Program-made: the position numbers and the translations under genes
The notes under the pieces: generated by a model
Database searches by the model: none
What the model was told of the DNA's origin: nothing
Seen by the model: only the letters and a program-made list of their open reading frames with translations
Shown: positions 1 through 10,837 of the stretch, in pieces
How the letters are laid out: the number at the start of each line of letters is the position of its first letter
Position numbering within the stretch: position 1 is the first letter of the stretch
From: Lineus longissimus
Taxonomy: Eukaryota; Nemertea; Pilidiophora; Heteronemertea; Lineidae
Assembly (NCBI RefSeq): GCF_910592395.1
Contig: NC_088317.1
Span: 11,222,001 to 11,286,000, forward strand
DNA length: 64,000 nucleotides
Reading direction: 5' to 3'

Positions 1-2800
1 TACAGAGTCGAGATGAGCGATTGGACAAAGTGAGACCGCAAGTTCGAGATTCTGCGATGATAAGTTGTCATTCGATAGCAATATTTCACTACTGGCGAAG
101 GAAGTCGGTCGGCGATGGCGCTCGTCGCGACTGAGCACGTTCATTTTGGTCATACAGAGTCGAGATGAGCGATTGGACAAACTGAGACCTCAATTTCGAC
201 ATTCTGCGATGATAAGTTGTCATTCGACTTGCAATATTACACGATTGGCGATGACGGTCGGTTGGCGATGGCGCTCGTTGCGACCGATCACGGTCATTTT
301 GGTCATACAGAGTCGAGACGACCGATGGACAAACTGAGACCGCATTTTCGTGATTTTGTGATGATAAGTTGTCACTCGACTAACGATATAAGACTACTGG
401 CGATGATTGTCAGTCGGCAATGGCGCTTGTCGTGATCGATCAAGCTAATTTTGGTTTTTCAGAGTCGAGATGCCGAATTGGAAAAACTGAGACCACAATT
501 TCGAGATTCTGCAATGATAAGTTATCATTCGATAGCGATATTACACGAATGGCGATGAAAGTCGGTCGGCAATGGCGCTCGTCGGGACCGATTACGCTCA
601 TTTTGGTTATACAGAGTCGAGATGACCGATTCTGCGATGATAAGTTGTCATTCGACTAGACATATTACACAACTGGCGATGACGGACGGTCGGCAATGGC
701 GCTCGTCGCGACCGATCACGTTCATTTTGTATATACAGAGTCGAGATGAGCGATTGGACAAACTGAGACCGCAATATCAAGATTCTGCGATGATAATTAG
801 TTGTCATTCGACTAGCGATATAAGACTACTGGCGATGATGGTCGGTCGGCGATGGCGTTTGTCGCGACCTATCATGCTGATTCTGGCACGGCAATGGCGC
901 TTGTCGTGATTGATCAAGCTAATTTTGGTTTTTCAGAGTCGAGATACCCGATTGGAAAAACTGAGACTACAATTTAGAGAATCTGCGATGATAAGTTGTC
1001 ATTCAATAGCAATATTACACTACTGGCGATGAAAGTCGGTCGGCGATGGCGCTCGTCGTGACCGATCACGCTCATTTTGGTTATACAGAGTTGAGATGAC
1101 CGATGGACAAACTGAGACCGCATTTTCGAGATTTGACGATAATAAGTTGTCACCCGACTAGAGATATTACAATACTGGCGATGACGGTCGGTTGGCGATG
1201 GCGCTCGTCGCGACCGATCACGTTCATTTTGGTTATACAGAGTCGAGATGACCGATGGACAAACTGAGATCGCAATTTCGAGATTCTTCGATGATAAGTT
1301 GTCATTCGACTAGCAATATTTCAGGACTGGCGATGACTGTCGGTTGGCGATGGCGCTCGCCGCGACCGATCACGCTCATTTTGGTTACACAGAGTCGAGA
1401 TGACTGATGGGACAAACTGAGACCGCAATATCAAGATTCTGCGATGACAATTAGTTGTCATTCGACTAGCGATATAAGACTACTGGCGATGATGGTCGGT
1501 CGGCGATGGCATTTGTCGCGACCTATCATGCTGATTTTGGTTATACAAAGTCAAGATGACCGAATGGACAAACTGAGACCGCAATTTCGAGATTCTGCAA
1601 TGATAAGTTGTCATTTGGCTAACGATATATGACTTCTGGCGATGATTGTCAGTCGGCGTTGGCGCTTGTCGTAATCGATCACGCTAATTTTGGTTTTTCA
1701 GAGTCGAGATGCCCAATTGGACAAACTGAGACCACAATTTCGAGATTCTGCGATGGTAAGTTGTCATTCAATAGCGATATTACAGGACTGGCGATGAGAA
1801 TCGGTCGGCGATGGCGCTCGTCGCGACCGATCACCCTCATTTTGATTATACAGAGTCGAGATGACCGATTGGACAAACTGAGACCATAATTTTGAGAGTC
1901 TGCGATGAGAAGTTGTCATTCAACTAAAGTTCTAAGACTACTGGCGATGACGGTCGGTCGGCGATGGCACTCGTCGCGACCGATCACGCTCATTTTGGTT
2001 ATATTGAGTAGAGATGCCCGATTGGACAAAGTGAGACTGCAATTTCGAGATTCTGCGATGATATGTTGTCATTCGATAGCGATATTACACGACTGGCGAT
2101 AAAAGTTGGTTTGTGATGGCCCTCGTCGCGACCGATCACTTTCATTTTGGTTATACAGCGTCAAGATGATTGAATGGACAAACTGCGACCGCAATTTCGA
2201 ATCTGCGACAAGAAGTTGTCACTCAACTAACAATATAAGACTACTGGCGATGACGGTCGGTCGGCGATGGCGCTCGTCGCGACCCATCACGCTCATTTTG
2301 GTTATACAGAGTCGAGATGACCGATGGACAAAATGAGACCACATTTTCGAGATTCTGCGATGATAAGTTGTCATTCGACTTGCAATATAAGAGTACTGGC
2401 GATGATGGTCGGTCGGCGATGGCGCTCGTTGCCACCGATCACGCTCATTTTGGTTATACAGAGTCGAGATGCCCGAATGGACAAACTGAGACCGCAATTT
2501 CGAGAGATTCTGCGATGAGATGTTGTCATTCAATAGCGATATTACACGACTGGCGATAAAAGTCGGTCGGTGATGGCGCTCGTCGCGACCGATCACTTTT
2601 CATTTTGGTTATACAGAGTCAAGATGATCGAATGGACAAACTGAGACCGCAATTTCGAGAGTCTGCGACAAGAAGTTGTCATTCAACTAACGATATGAGA
2701 CTACTGGCGATGATTGTCAGTCAGCAATGGCAGTTGTCAAGATCGATCACGGTAATTTTGGTTTTTCAGAGTCGAGATGCCCGATAGGAAAAAGTTGAGC
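1..2800. repeat. Satellite array, monomer about 150 bp, about 18 copies
   Basis: The landmark 'gattctgcgatgataagttgtcattc' block and the landmark 'gcgatggcgctcgtcgcgacc' block each recur about every 150 bp from the window edge to about 2,800, where unique sequence begins. The array therefore extends off the left edge. Monomers differ by substitutions and small indels. A distinct subtype, with 'gattgtcagtcgg' and 'ggtttttcagagtcg' in place of 'ggttatacagagtcg', occurs near 408-490, 893-960, 1,643-1,730 and 2,713-2,790. Open frames across the array are short and follow the repeat, so it is not treated as coding. Confidence 0.95.
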
Positions 2801-2956
2801 AAACTCCAGAGAGGTCAACTGACTGACGTTTTGGCAGAAGTTGCCTACACCTGTGGGGTTACCTTTGGCAAGGAGACAATACTGTAGTGGGTATTTTGAA
2901 TTTCATGCAGACCATTTTACTCCAGTCTTTAAATATGGAAATGTTTTTCTCTTCAG
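2801..2956. other. Unique sequence between satellite and exon-like segment
   Basis: The satellite match stops and unique sequence begins. It ends in a pyrimidine-rich tract and 'cttcag', which would be a good 3' splice acceptor for the next segment. No other feature is seen. Confidence 0.4.
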
Positions 2957-3165
2957 ATGACATCAACTTGCCAGAGGGTCTCAAAGTGTTTGTAAAGGAC
3001 CACGACTGTGGAAACCACATTGAGAAGTTATACTATGCCTGTTGATACGAATCCATCTGCATCCAGTGTGGATCAGAGGACCTCGGCGATGAAGAGGAGG
3101 ATGAGGAGGAATATCCTAGATGCGAGAGCTGCATGGGGGAGCCAAGAATTCTGAAGAGAGTTTAA
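2957..3165 (+). pseudogene. Terminal-exon-like segment with Cys pairs and one in-frame TGA
   Basis: A pyrimidine tract and AG precede a reading frame of about 69 codons that ends in TAA. It is broken only by TGA at 3,043-3,045. The predicted peptide has paired cysteines (CIQCG and CESC) around a run of acidic residues (DEEEDEEE), which suggests a small zinc-binding tail. I do not recognise the family. The single stop could be a nonsense mutation of a Trp codon (TGG), which would make this a pseudogene. A selenocysteine reading is possible in principle but nothing supports it. No upstream exon is visible because the satellite array lies directly to the left. Confidence 0.35.
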
Positions 3166-5402
3166 GGAATTGAACAACAAGATCAATGACATTTCAAGGA
3201 GTTTTATTAACCCTAAAACCCTTCATATAGAACATGTTCTTAAAAATATGATGCTAAATTTGACAAAATAATGAAAATTAATAAATAATGAATAAATAAT
3301 GAAAAAAATCCTCATGTGTTTTTCATTGTGTCCCGACGCAAATCTAGAACCTTCATTCTCATGGCCTAAGCTCTCCCTGTATTTTCATTGCATATGTTTT
3401 TTTAAATTAGTCTTAGAAGCATATAACCAACTCTATATAGACAATATACTTTTTATCAGAACTGTAAACGAACACGTGAACTCTCTGAAAACCATGCCTC
3501 GACCATCAACCTCAAGAGCAAATGAAGTACATGTACCAATCGTAAAGAACATGCTGTCTCCATCTCCTTGCCCAACTCCACAAGTTGTGATGCCTCTCCA
3601 ACCAGGTGCATTCCGTGTGACCGAGGAAGGCGACCAGGTAGCAAGCATATGTAGATATTATCAATATAGGAAGGTATGTGGGGTAAAAAGTTGTTGCCTT
3701 TCCTGGCTGCAAGCTGGGAACTACCCTGCTTCCAAACGAAAGACTAGTTCACTAGTGTGCAACTATGTTATGGCTAAAAAATAAATCCGATTCGCAACGA
3801 TTCAAATAAAGATCAGCCTACAGCTAGATCACCACAGCACCTTAAAGAGACAGCGCAATAACTTTCAGATATAACTGTATCGTAATGAGACTGAAGTATG
3901 TTAGTCCCCAAATAATAAAACACGATATCCCAAAAAAACCAGCTCATTTGCACCCCCAGTTCCCTGCCAAACACCATAGCAACCACCCCTAGCAACGGCT
4001 AAAATACCGCACATCATTATATATGCATGACGTCATCTCGTTCAGAGTATGGAGAAACTATCCTCCGATGCTTTAGAGATTTCGTCATCAGATGACGCCG
4101 AAATCCACGAACTTTCATCGCTCTCCTGGAGATCCATTGCTGTCTTTCTATACTACGCTGTGTTTTGATGCCGGCAGAATCCCGGGATGACGTCACTGAC
4201 CTCATTATGGTATTTGGCGCGAGCTATAATTTGGGTAAATCTTCTAAGGCTAATTACGGGGCTAACAGGTGACACATCAAATTTTTTTCTCTGGTGCATG
4301 GTTTCTGTGGTATTTGGCACATGTTTATGTGGAAATTAATGAGGAAAGCCGAAATTCGCGAAAGACCTTGCGCTGTCTCTTTAAACCATTGCCAAGTTGT
4401 TGGCAGTGGTTGGAAAATTTATGGGATTATTGTACTGAACAGGTTGAAACTCATATTGATATTGAAATGGTAACGGTTTCACCATTTAATTTGCCCGGCG
4501 TCGTGCCCGATATTACTGAGGTGCCAGTGCTGCTGTTACCGCAATGGGCGAAATTCAAGACGGTTAACGAATTGAGTAGTTTTGTTGTATTGAAATTGTT
4601 TCGCATGAATTGTATCGCGTGAATATTGTATTGCATGATATATTATCCAATTTAAGAATGATTTGAACGGGTACATAATGTGCCGTTCGGGCCTATTACG
4701 AAATTAGATTGTGTTAAGTTGAGTTTTTCTTGCCCTGTTTGGCCAGAACAACTTAATGAGCGATGGATTCTTTCCGCGGTTAATTCATCTCGCAACACAT
4801 CTGCGGGTTTTCTGTGATTTATACAGTGAGATTTTGAGTTCTGGGATTTGAGGTAACAGATTGTTTAGTTAAAAGAAGCTTTTAACTTTAAGAAGGGGGC
4901 GTATGTAAAGTATACCCCCGGGATATAGAAAATATCGGCCCTTTAATTTCGTCGAGTTTAATCTTATTTCTGCATGCTGCGATATATGACTTTTGGACAG
5001 CAATCTTTGTAATTGGATGATAACTGAATTAGTTATTATATTGTTAACGTGGTGTATCGAATGATTTAGTATCATTCAGCGGAAATACTTTTGTCAGGGA
5101 TGCGCGATTTCGTGCCTAAAAACTGTCTATTGAGAAGCAGTCGATTTAAACGTTTTGTTTGTTCCGTTGTTAACTATCATTTTAATGGGGTTAGGGAAGA
5201 TATTTGCTGTCCAAATTGTCCGATCATGGCAAATTGCTAATTCATAGCATGCGAATAGATTTATAATATTGTAATTGCATGCAGTTAGAAAATTTGTATT
5301 TAATACTGATGCCTTGCTTGAATAAACAGTCTTGAGAAAGATTTTGGAAATGTTTCGGCTTTGACTACGTCCTTGTAACCAAATCGTGGTAACCCCACGT
5401 AG
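3166..5402. other. Intergenic or unassigned sequence
   Basis: The largest open frames are 3,299-3,784 (161 codons) and 4,269-4,622 (117 codons). Neither resembles a family I know, and the first lies in AT-rich sequence. A short acidic frame starting at 4,051 (MEKLSSDALEISSSDD) looks like the N-terminus of an acidic nuclear or transposase protein but stops after 39 codons. No repeat boundaries were found. Confidence 0.3.
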
Positions 5403-5551
5403 CCTGGAAGAAGGCAAAAGTCATCGAGTTGCGGAAAAGGAACGAGAACTTTTCATCCAGTGATTTTGACTATCTTCCAGAAGAGGACATGGAGATGGGC
5501 GACTCCGACGATGAGGACTGCCCTACTCAGTTAGCATTTGAGGAAATAAGG
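5403..5551 (+). CDS. Possible internal coding exon, acidic, family unknown
   Basis: An open segment follows 'cgtag' and runs into 'aataag|gtaggt', a plausible donor. It encodes a charged peptide with a basic start (KKAKVIELRKRNE) and a strongly acidic second half (PEEDMEMGDSDDEDC). Both splice sites are only fair and no partner exon was identified. It could equally be a remnant of a transposase gene. The Harbinger element begins about 160 bp downstream. Confidence 0.22.
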
Positions 5552-5708
5552 TAGGTTATTTTTTATTCACGTTTTGTTTATATCTTTACATTATTTGAGA
5601 CCTGGAGTAAATGAAGTGACCTGGGGACATTGTGCTCACCTTGGAATAATTTAGTTGCATATGTGACCGGCTCTGGCAAAATCAGTCACATGACTCCAGA
5701 TTAAGTTA

Positions 5709-5731
5709 CAGGGACCTGATTCACAAAGCCC
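5709..5731 (+). repeat. Harbinger left terminal inverted repeat
   Basis: Twenty-three bases that match the reverse complement of 7,937-7,959 without mismatch. Confidence 0.9.
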
Positions 5732-5902
5732 ACTTAACGAGTTACGTGTGCGTAACCTCCTCTGAGAGTTTACTTAGCAGTTACGTGGTATTCACGAAGC
5801 ACTCTTAATTGTAAGTGAATGCGTAACAAGTCCGTAAATCTACGTGTGGTCCTGACGCCCTCTTAGAGTACACTTAGTGCTAAGTAGGCAAGTGTTGTGA
5901 AG

Positions 5903-6209
5903 ATGCCAGCCGCTCTCGTTGTTATTGAGGAGGAAAACCAGCGAGCTATTCGTCGCGAGCGGGTTTTCCGAGATCGTGTGCACCCGTTAGACGAGTTCAA
6001 TGACGATCAACTTTTTAGGCGTTATACAGACTGACCCGACCAATCATTCTGGAAGTAATAGACCTTATACGAGAATGTCCCATGCTATCCCTAGTACATT
6101 ACAAGTGCTAACAGCTCTAAGATACTACGCTACCGGATCCTTGCAATTAGCGAACGCTGATATGGTTCATGTAAGTCAGCCAACCGTGTCGAGGATAATT
6201 ACTAGAGTA
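5903..6209 (+). pseudogene. Harbinger transposase N-terminal remnant
   Basis: The ATG at 5,903 opens a frame resembling the HARBI1-type N-terminus (ending DDQLFRRY). The similarity continues in a second frame with 'RLTRPIILEVIDLI' and in a third with 'LQVLTALRYYATGS' and 'VSQPTVSRIITRVSEA', the helix-turn-helix region of these transposases. At least two frameshifts are therefore present. Homology stops near 6,209. The catalytic DDE domain, which should take up most of the remaining protein of roughly 350 residues, is absent, apparently by internal deletion. The identification rests on family motifs and is firm; function is lost. Confidence 0.8.
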
Positions 6210-6611
6210 TCGGAAGCACCGGTAAACAGAGCCGATGGCAACCCCGACAGCAGCAGACGCATTTGGTCTTTTGACGCAGGGCTGGTGCTGCACCTGCGTT
6301 TGCGTTCTGTTGGAAAAAACAGCCATTTTAAAAGGAAACTCCACTGGAGGGGTTTTCAAGTAACAGTAGTTTTCATCATTGCTATAATTATATGGCTTTG
6401 TCTACAGCAGAAGTGACACAACGTGTCATCCGCCTTCATTGACCTACTACATGTACCGGTACGACAGAACACTCTAGTTTCGGCTTGACGGGATATTTCA
6501 GTGGCCTCTAACGACCAAGCTGCATTTACTACAGTAGGAGAAGAGAACTTTTAAAACAACGTGCCCGTTATGCCTATTTATACATTTTCTACCCTCTGTA
6601 GGCCTATATTC

Positions 6612-7650
6612 TTACCTCTCAAACGGTGGTGGTGTTGGGCTTCTAATTGGAGACCCTTCATAATGCGGATTATTCTTCGACCTCTTCGATGTGATGCCAA
6701 AAGTGGGGCTGCCTCGCGAGATATCAAAGTCATCCAAATCACTACCTGATGCGTCACTACCTGATGCGCCGTGACTTGGTGACATCATAGTTGGCGACTT
6801 CACAGTCTGAAAATCAATAGTCAATAGATGCAAGCAGATGGTCCCAATAACGTTTGGAACCACATTATTTGCAATGCCATGGACGAGTCACGCAATGCCA
6901 CATATTTTTCAACCTATGAAAATAGCGGGACGATTAGGTACATGCGCCAGCCGCGACTAGTTTCAGCTCTCGAGAAAGCCAATGCGATGGTAATTCAGTG
7001 AGCAACACAAAGTGCTGAGGCAATTTTTGACAATAAGCATCAGTAGTTTGATTCAACCAATCAATGTTGAAGCCTTGAATGTGAATGAACCAATTGCAGA
7101 AAGAGTCTTTGGCGACAATTATTTTGCCCTCTTTTTGAGCCGACTTTACAGTACATACCTTTGTCCTGCTTTTGGGTGTGGTTTGTCTGGCTGCCGAGTC
7201 GAACCCTCCATCAATGCCTTGGACAAGGTCATTGCCCATTAGTCCAACAATCCTCTCGTCCATGTCGTCGAGGCTACATGACATTCCTCCACCACTGGCA
7301 CAATTGTCACCCGAGGACGGGTCGTCTAGGGGAAGATTCCCTGTTACAGCCACCGAACGCGTCTTCTTTGATGCCTTCTTCTTCGCATTCAGTTTGAGAT
7401 CGTCCCATTTTTTCTTCAACTCTTCCTTAGTTCAAAGGCATGGCGAAATACTGTTAATTTTAAGAGTAATTTCTTTCCAGGCCTTGTTTTTTCGTTCAAG
7501 AGTCACATTATCCCCAAACTTGCTGTTTATCAGTTTCCACCTCGCGGACACCAGATCGACGAGTTTTTGTATTTCTCGTGGCATGAAGTTTGCCTTTCTT
7601 TGCCTTTTCTCACTGTCATGTCTGTCCGTCATCACTGCTGGCCTAGTCAC
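6612..7650 (-). pseudogene. Myb/SANT-like protein of the Harbinger element
   Basis: On the minus strand an ATG at 7,650 opens a frame with a Myb/SANT-like DNA-binding domain (REIQKLVDLVSARWKLINSKF, then AWKEIT, then LKKKWDDLKLNAKKK). This is the accessory protein that Harbinger transposases use for nuclear import and end binding. The frame continues to 6,934 with a single in-frame TGA at 7,432-7,434, most simply a CGA-to-TGA change within 'CL-TKEEL'. A further open piece to 6,612 is rich in Ser and Pro and could be the next exon. Apart from that stop the gene is remarkably intact compared with the transposase facing it. Confidence 0.65.
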
Positions 7651-7936
7651 CGATACAAAGTGTGTGCGAAATTTTACAAGAAACAGTCTTATAAAGGTGT
7701 GATGTGATCCTTTTCACGTAATAACGCTATTTGCATAATAAGGCCAGTCTTGCGCTGGCCGTGAACCCACATACAATGGTTATTGCTGTAGTTACGCATT
7801 CACTTAACGTTACGTGTTCACTTATCCTACGCAATTGCTTAGAATAGGCTAAGAAGGTTCTGTGAATAAATCTTAGTGTTTGCGTACATTTTCCGTAAGT
7901 GTCCTCTAAGAGAACTCTTAGATCGGAAATCTTAGA

Positions 7937-7959
7937 GGGCTTTGTGAATCAGGTCCCTG
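7937..7959 (-). repeat. Harbinger right terminal inverted repeat
   Basis: Exact inverted copy of 5,709-5,731. The sequence just inside ('cttagatcggaaatcttagag') is a further short inverted motif. Confidence 0.9.
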
Positions 7960-8239
7960 ATGTTTATATATGTCCTGAAAGCAGAGACTCTCAGCTACAA
8001 TTTGGTGCAAGAATTGTCAATTTATCTGGATATTTGGCCGAGTTATGGCAGAAAATGTACAGTATGACCGGCCAGTTTAAAAACGTGCGTTTTTGAGAAA
8101 ATGGCCTTTAAAGATTTCCTTTAAACCATGTTAAACATTAACTGACTATCCACAGGAACCACACACTTAGAACAGAGACAAAGGCTTAAAATTTTGCACA
8201 GGTATACTAGACATCATGTGCAAGTAGAAAAAAACATCT

Positions 8240-8688
8240 GAGACAAGACCACTAATGAATGTTCATAGCTTGGAGGGTCGAGGCCTATCAATTAGACGAG
8301 TGCATGTTTTTAACTCTCAAGTACATGTACATATTTGGAGAGGTACTGAAAAAATATTTGTTGTGGCAAGTCTACAGATATAAAGAAATTATTTGATGAA
8401 AAATTAATTTCGAATTTTGCTAATTGGGTAATAGGGGGCGTGTTTTGAGCTTTTTCTGCCAGTTGGCTGAAAAGAGTGGAAATATCAAAGTCTATCTAAT
8501 TTGTCGATTATCAAAAAATTTCCGTGGTCAATCACCAGTTTATTTTTCACCATTTACTTGCCCGACTGTCCGGAATAACATAATCTAAATTTCAGATTCA
8601 CAACACCACGCATTATTTGATGCGTCGCGGTCAAACATTGACAATTTAACTGCTAAAAGGCTTAAAAAATCAATTGTGGTCTTGTCTC
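8240..8688. mobile_element. MITE-like unit with GAGACAAGACCAC inverted ends (copy 1)
   Basis: The unit begins GAGACAAGACCACTAATGAA and ends with the inverted GTGGTCTTGTCTC. Its left half closely matches the element at 27,783-28,212. It carries no coding capacity. The left flank is ATCT but the right flank is ATGG, so the true outer right end may be at 10,628, where ATCT follows another copy of the same terminus. Confidence 0.75.
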
Positions 8689-8730
8689 ATGGTGCATTTT
8701 TAACAGCTCGCCACACTGACAGGCGCACGA

Positions 8731-9072
8731 GGCACAACAGGCCGATACAATATACATGTTCTGTATTAAGTACGTCATCTGTCATGCACACCCAAAAAAA
8801 ATCTTCCTGCAAGATGATTCACAGGTAATTCAAATATAAAACAAACTTTGAAAAAAAGTTGGCGCAAAGCAACTACTGATATGGTCCCCTAATTCCAAAC
8901 CTTAGATTCTATTGACTCATGAGAAAACCCCCAGTCTGCAGACGGGCACAACAGGCCGATACAATATAGATGTTCTGTATTAAGTACGTCATCTGTCATG
9001 CACACCCAAAAAAAATCTTCCTGCAAGATGATTCACAGGTAATTCAAATATAAGAAAACAAACTTTGAAAAT
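8731..9072. repeat. Tandem duplication of a 214-bp block, second copy interrupted
   Basis: The first copy is 8,731-8,944 ('ggcacaacaggccgatac' through 'agtctgcagacgg'). The second begins at 8,945, is interrupted after 'caaactttgaaa', and finishes at 10,358-10,449. The uninterrupted copy serves as the empty site for the pearl-like element. Confidence 0.8.
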
Positions 9073-9302
9073 GAAATGGCCAGGGCCATTGTGCTCACCT
9101 GTCGATATGAAAGGGAGAGTATGAGGAAGAACTTGTCATTGTTAGGGGTTAATCATGCAATAGTTGTGGGATGGTGTGGTTTGTCTTGAAAGATAGCCAC
9201 CTAATGATATGGCACCAAATAAATAAAAAATCAAGAAAATGTAAGATACAAGTCAGAAAAGACAAAAGGGAAAAGATAAAAAATAATAAAATTAAAAAAA
9301 TA

Positions 9303-9362
9303 TTTTTGGCCGTCCCTGACCGGGGTTTGAACTCACGACCTTTGGATTGCCACAACACGAAA
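9303..9362 (-). other. tRNA-like B-box segment inside the pearl-like element
   Basis: On the minus strand 'ggtcgtgagttcaaacccc' matches the pol III B-box pattern GWTCRANNC and reads like the T-arm of a tRNA-derived SINE. No convincing A box or cloverleaf is seen upstream, so this is a fragment and not a tRNA gene. Confidence 0.35.
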
Positions 9363-10292
9363 AACACAAAACATGCAATTTCGGCCATATCTGTGTCTGC
9401 GTTGTGACCTCTGTGACCTTGACAAGTAGGTCAAATTAAAAACCCATATGATATATGATGTATCCTTGCTATGAGTACCTACCACAAAAGTTTTATCAAA
9501 AACAAGTCATCAATAAGCGAGATATCACACTTTTTAGATATCCACATTCGACCCCCTGGTGGCCAAATTGAGAATCAGATCGGACCGATATTCAGCACAA
9601 GAGGTTATCTGATATAGGGGGTTATATGTACCAAGTTTCAAGTTCATAGCTGTGGCGGTTGAGAAACGTGCCATAGTTACAGTGAAACAGCCAATTTATG
9701 CCATTTGACCTCTGCAACCTTGAAAAGTAGGTCAAATTAAAAACTCGTACGATATATGATGTATCCTTGCTATGAGTACCCACCACGAAAGTTTTATTGA
9801 AAACAAGTTATTGATAAGCGAATTATCACACTTTTTAGGTATCCACATTCGGCCCCCTGGTGGCCAAGTTGAGAATCAGATCAGACCGAAATTCAGCACC
9901 AGAGGTTATCTGGTATAGGGGGTTATATGTACTAAGTTTCAAGTTCATAGCTGTGGAGGTTGAAAAACGTGCCATAGTTACACTGAAACAGCCAATTTAC
10001 GCCATTTGACCTCTGTGACCTTGAAAAGTAGGTCAAATTAAAACCCGTATGATATATGATGTATCCTTGCTATGAGTACCTGCCACAAAAATTTCATTCC
10101 AAACAAGTCATTAATAAGCGAGATATCACACTTTTTAGATATCTACATTCGGCCCCCTGGTGGCCAAATTAAGAATCAGATCGGACCGAAATTTAGTGTC
10201 ACAGGTCATCTGACCAAGGGAGTCCTGTGTACAAAGTTACAAGTTCATAGGCTTAGCGGTTAAGAAACGTGCCACTGTTTTTGAAACAGGAT

Positions 10293-10322
10293 ACGACGAC
10301 GACGGACGACGGACGACGGACA
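10293..10322 (+). repeat. GACGGAC-type microsatellite
   Basis: Short run of ACGACG and GACGGAC units just inside the right end of the pearl-like element. The reverse-oriented copy has the complementary tract at about 32,700-32,755. Confidence 0.85.
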
Positions 10323-10837
10323 CTGCGGTATTGTATAGACTCCCCTACGGTGAGCCAAAAAGTTGGCGCAAAGCAACTACTGATATGGTCCCCTAATTCC
10401 AAACCTTACATTCTATTGACTCATGAGAAAACCCCCAGTCTGCAGACGGTATGCAGCATGCATTTTCTGCGGTCAACTACCAGTTTATTTTTCACCATTT
10501 ACTTGACTGTCCGGAATAACATAATCTAAACTTCAGATTCACAACCGCACGCAGTATTTGATGCGTCGCGGTCAAACATTGACAATTTAACTGCTAAAAG
10601 GCTCAAAAAGCAATTGTTGTCTTGTCTCATCTCAGGCATGTTATAATATATGGTAGGAAAAATCTTGGCTGGGATACCCTCGAAAAGCGCAGGAGAGAAA
10701 ATCGAATTAAAATGCTGCATAAAATCGTAAACGACGAAACTGGTCTTAACAAGGAAGACTACATAACACGACCCCAAAGAACTAGAGCAAAAAACGCTAA
10801 CAAACTTTTTGTGATCCGTACCGCAACGGAAGACTTC

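Larger units (their letters stand above)
5709..7959 (+). mobile_element. Decayed PIF/Harbinger DNA transposon
   Basis: A perfect 23-bp terminal inverted repeat (CAGGGACCTGATTCACAAAG followed by CCC) bounds a 2.25-kb unit. Inside are two convergent gene remnants: a HARBI1-like transposase on the + strand and a Myb/SANT-like protein on the - strand. This two-gene layout is typical of Harbinger elements. The transposase DDE region is missing and the reading frames are broken, so the copy is dead. The expected 3-bp target duplication is not visible (TTA on the left, ATG on the right). Subterminal sequences are rich in short motifs such as 'cttaacg' and 'ttacgtg'. Confidence 0.85.
9071..10357 (+). 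mobile_element. Pearl-like non-autonomous element (possibly Helentron-derived), copy 1
   Basis: The left end is a palindrome-containing AATGGCCAGGGCCATT followed by GTGCTCACCTG; the right end is ACGGTGAGCC plus A-run. The middle holds three tandem units of about 300 bp, each with 'ggtcaaattaaa', 'tatgatgtatccttgctatg' and 'ccccctggtggcc'. A (GACGGAC)-type microsatellite precedes the right end. This order (unique left arm, tandem cores, ACGG-like microsatellite, right arm) is that of bivalve pearl elements, which have been grouped with Helentron-associated elements. No long ORF is present. A reverse-oriented copy lies at 32,653-33,773. Confidence 0.75.
8240..10628. mobile_element. Composite element with 4-bp TSD ATCT and duplicated interior
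   Basis: ATCT lies at 8,236-8,239 and at 10,629-10,632, immediately outside GAGACAAG and CTTGTCTC respectively. The right-terminal block of about 165 bp is present twice (8,522-8,688 and 10,468-10,628). A 214-bp block at 8,731-8,944 is repeated at 8,945-9,072, interrupted by a pearl-like insertion, and resumes at 10,358-10,449. The simplest reading is one insertion event followed by internal duplication and a later insertion. Confidence 0.55.

Noticed and set aside
65-2787. Numerous 60-125-codon frames within the first 2.8 kb
   Set aside because: They recur with the satellite period and change frame with monomer indels, so they are repeat shadows.
3043-3045. TGA after a Cys codon read as selenocysteine
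   Set aside because: No SECIS-like structure was recognised downstream and no selenoprotein family resemblance; a nonsense mutation is simpler.
4269-4622. 117-codon frame as a gene
   Set aside because: No domain, weak start context, no splice partners; kept only as a note in the unassigned region.
5706-7962. 3-bp TSD for the Harbinger element
   Set aside because: The flanks are TTA and ATG; they do not match at any plausible register of the tips.
9303-9362. Functional tRNA gene on the minus strand
   Set aside because: Only a B-box/T-arm-like piece is seen; no A box or foldable cloverleaf was found, and it lies inside a repeat.
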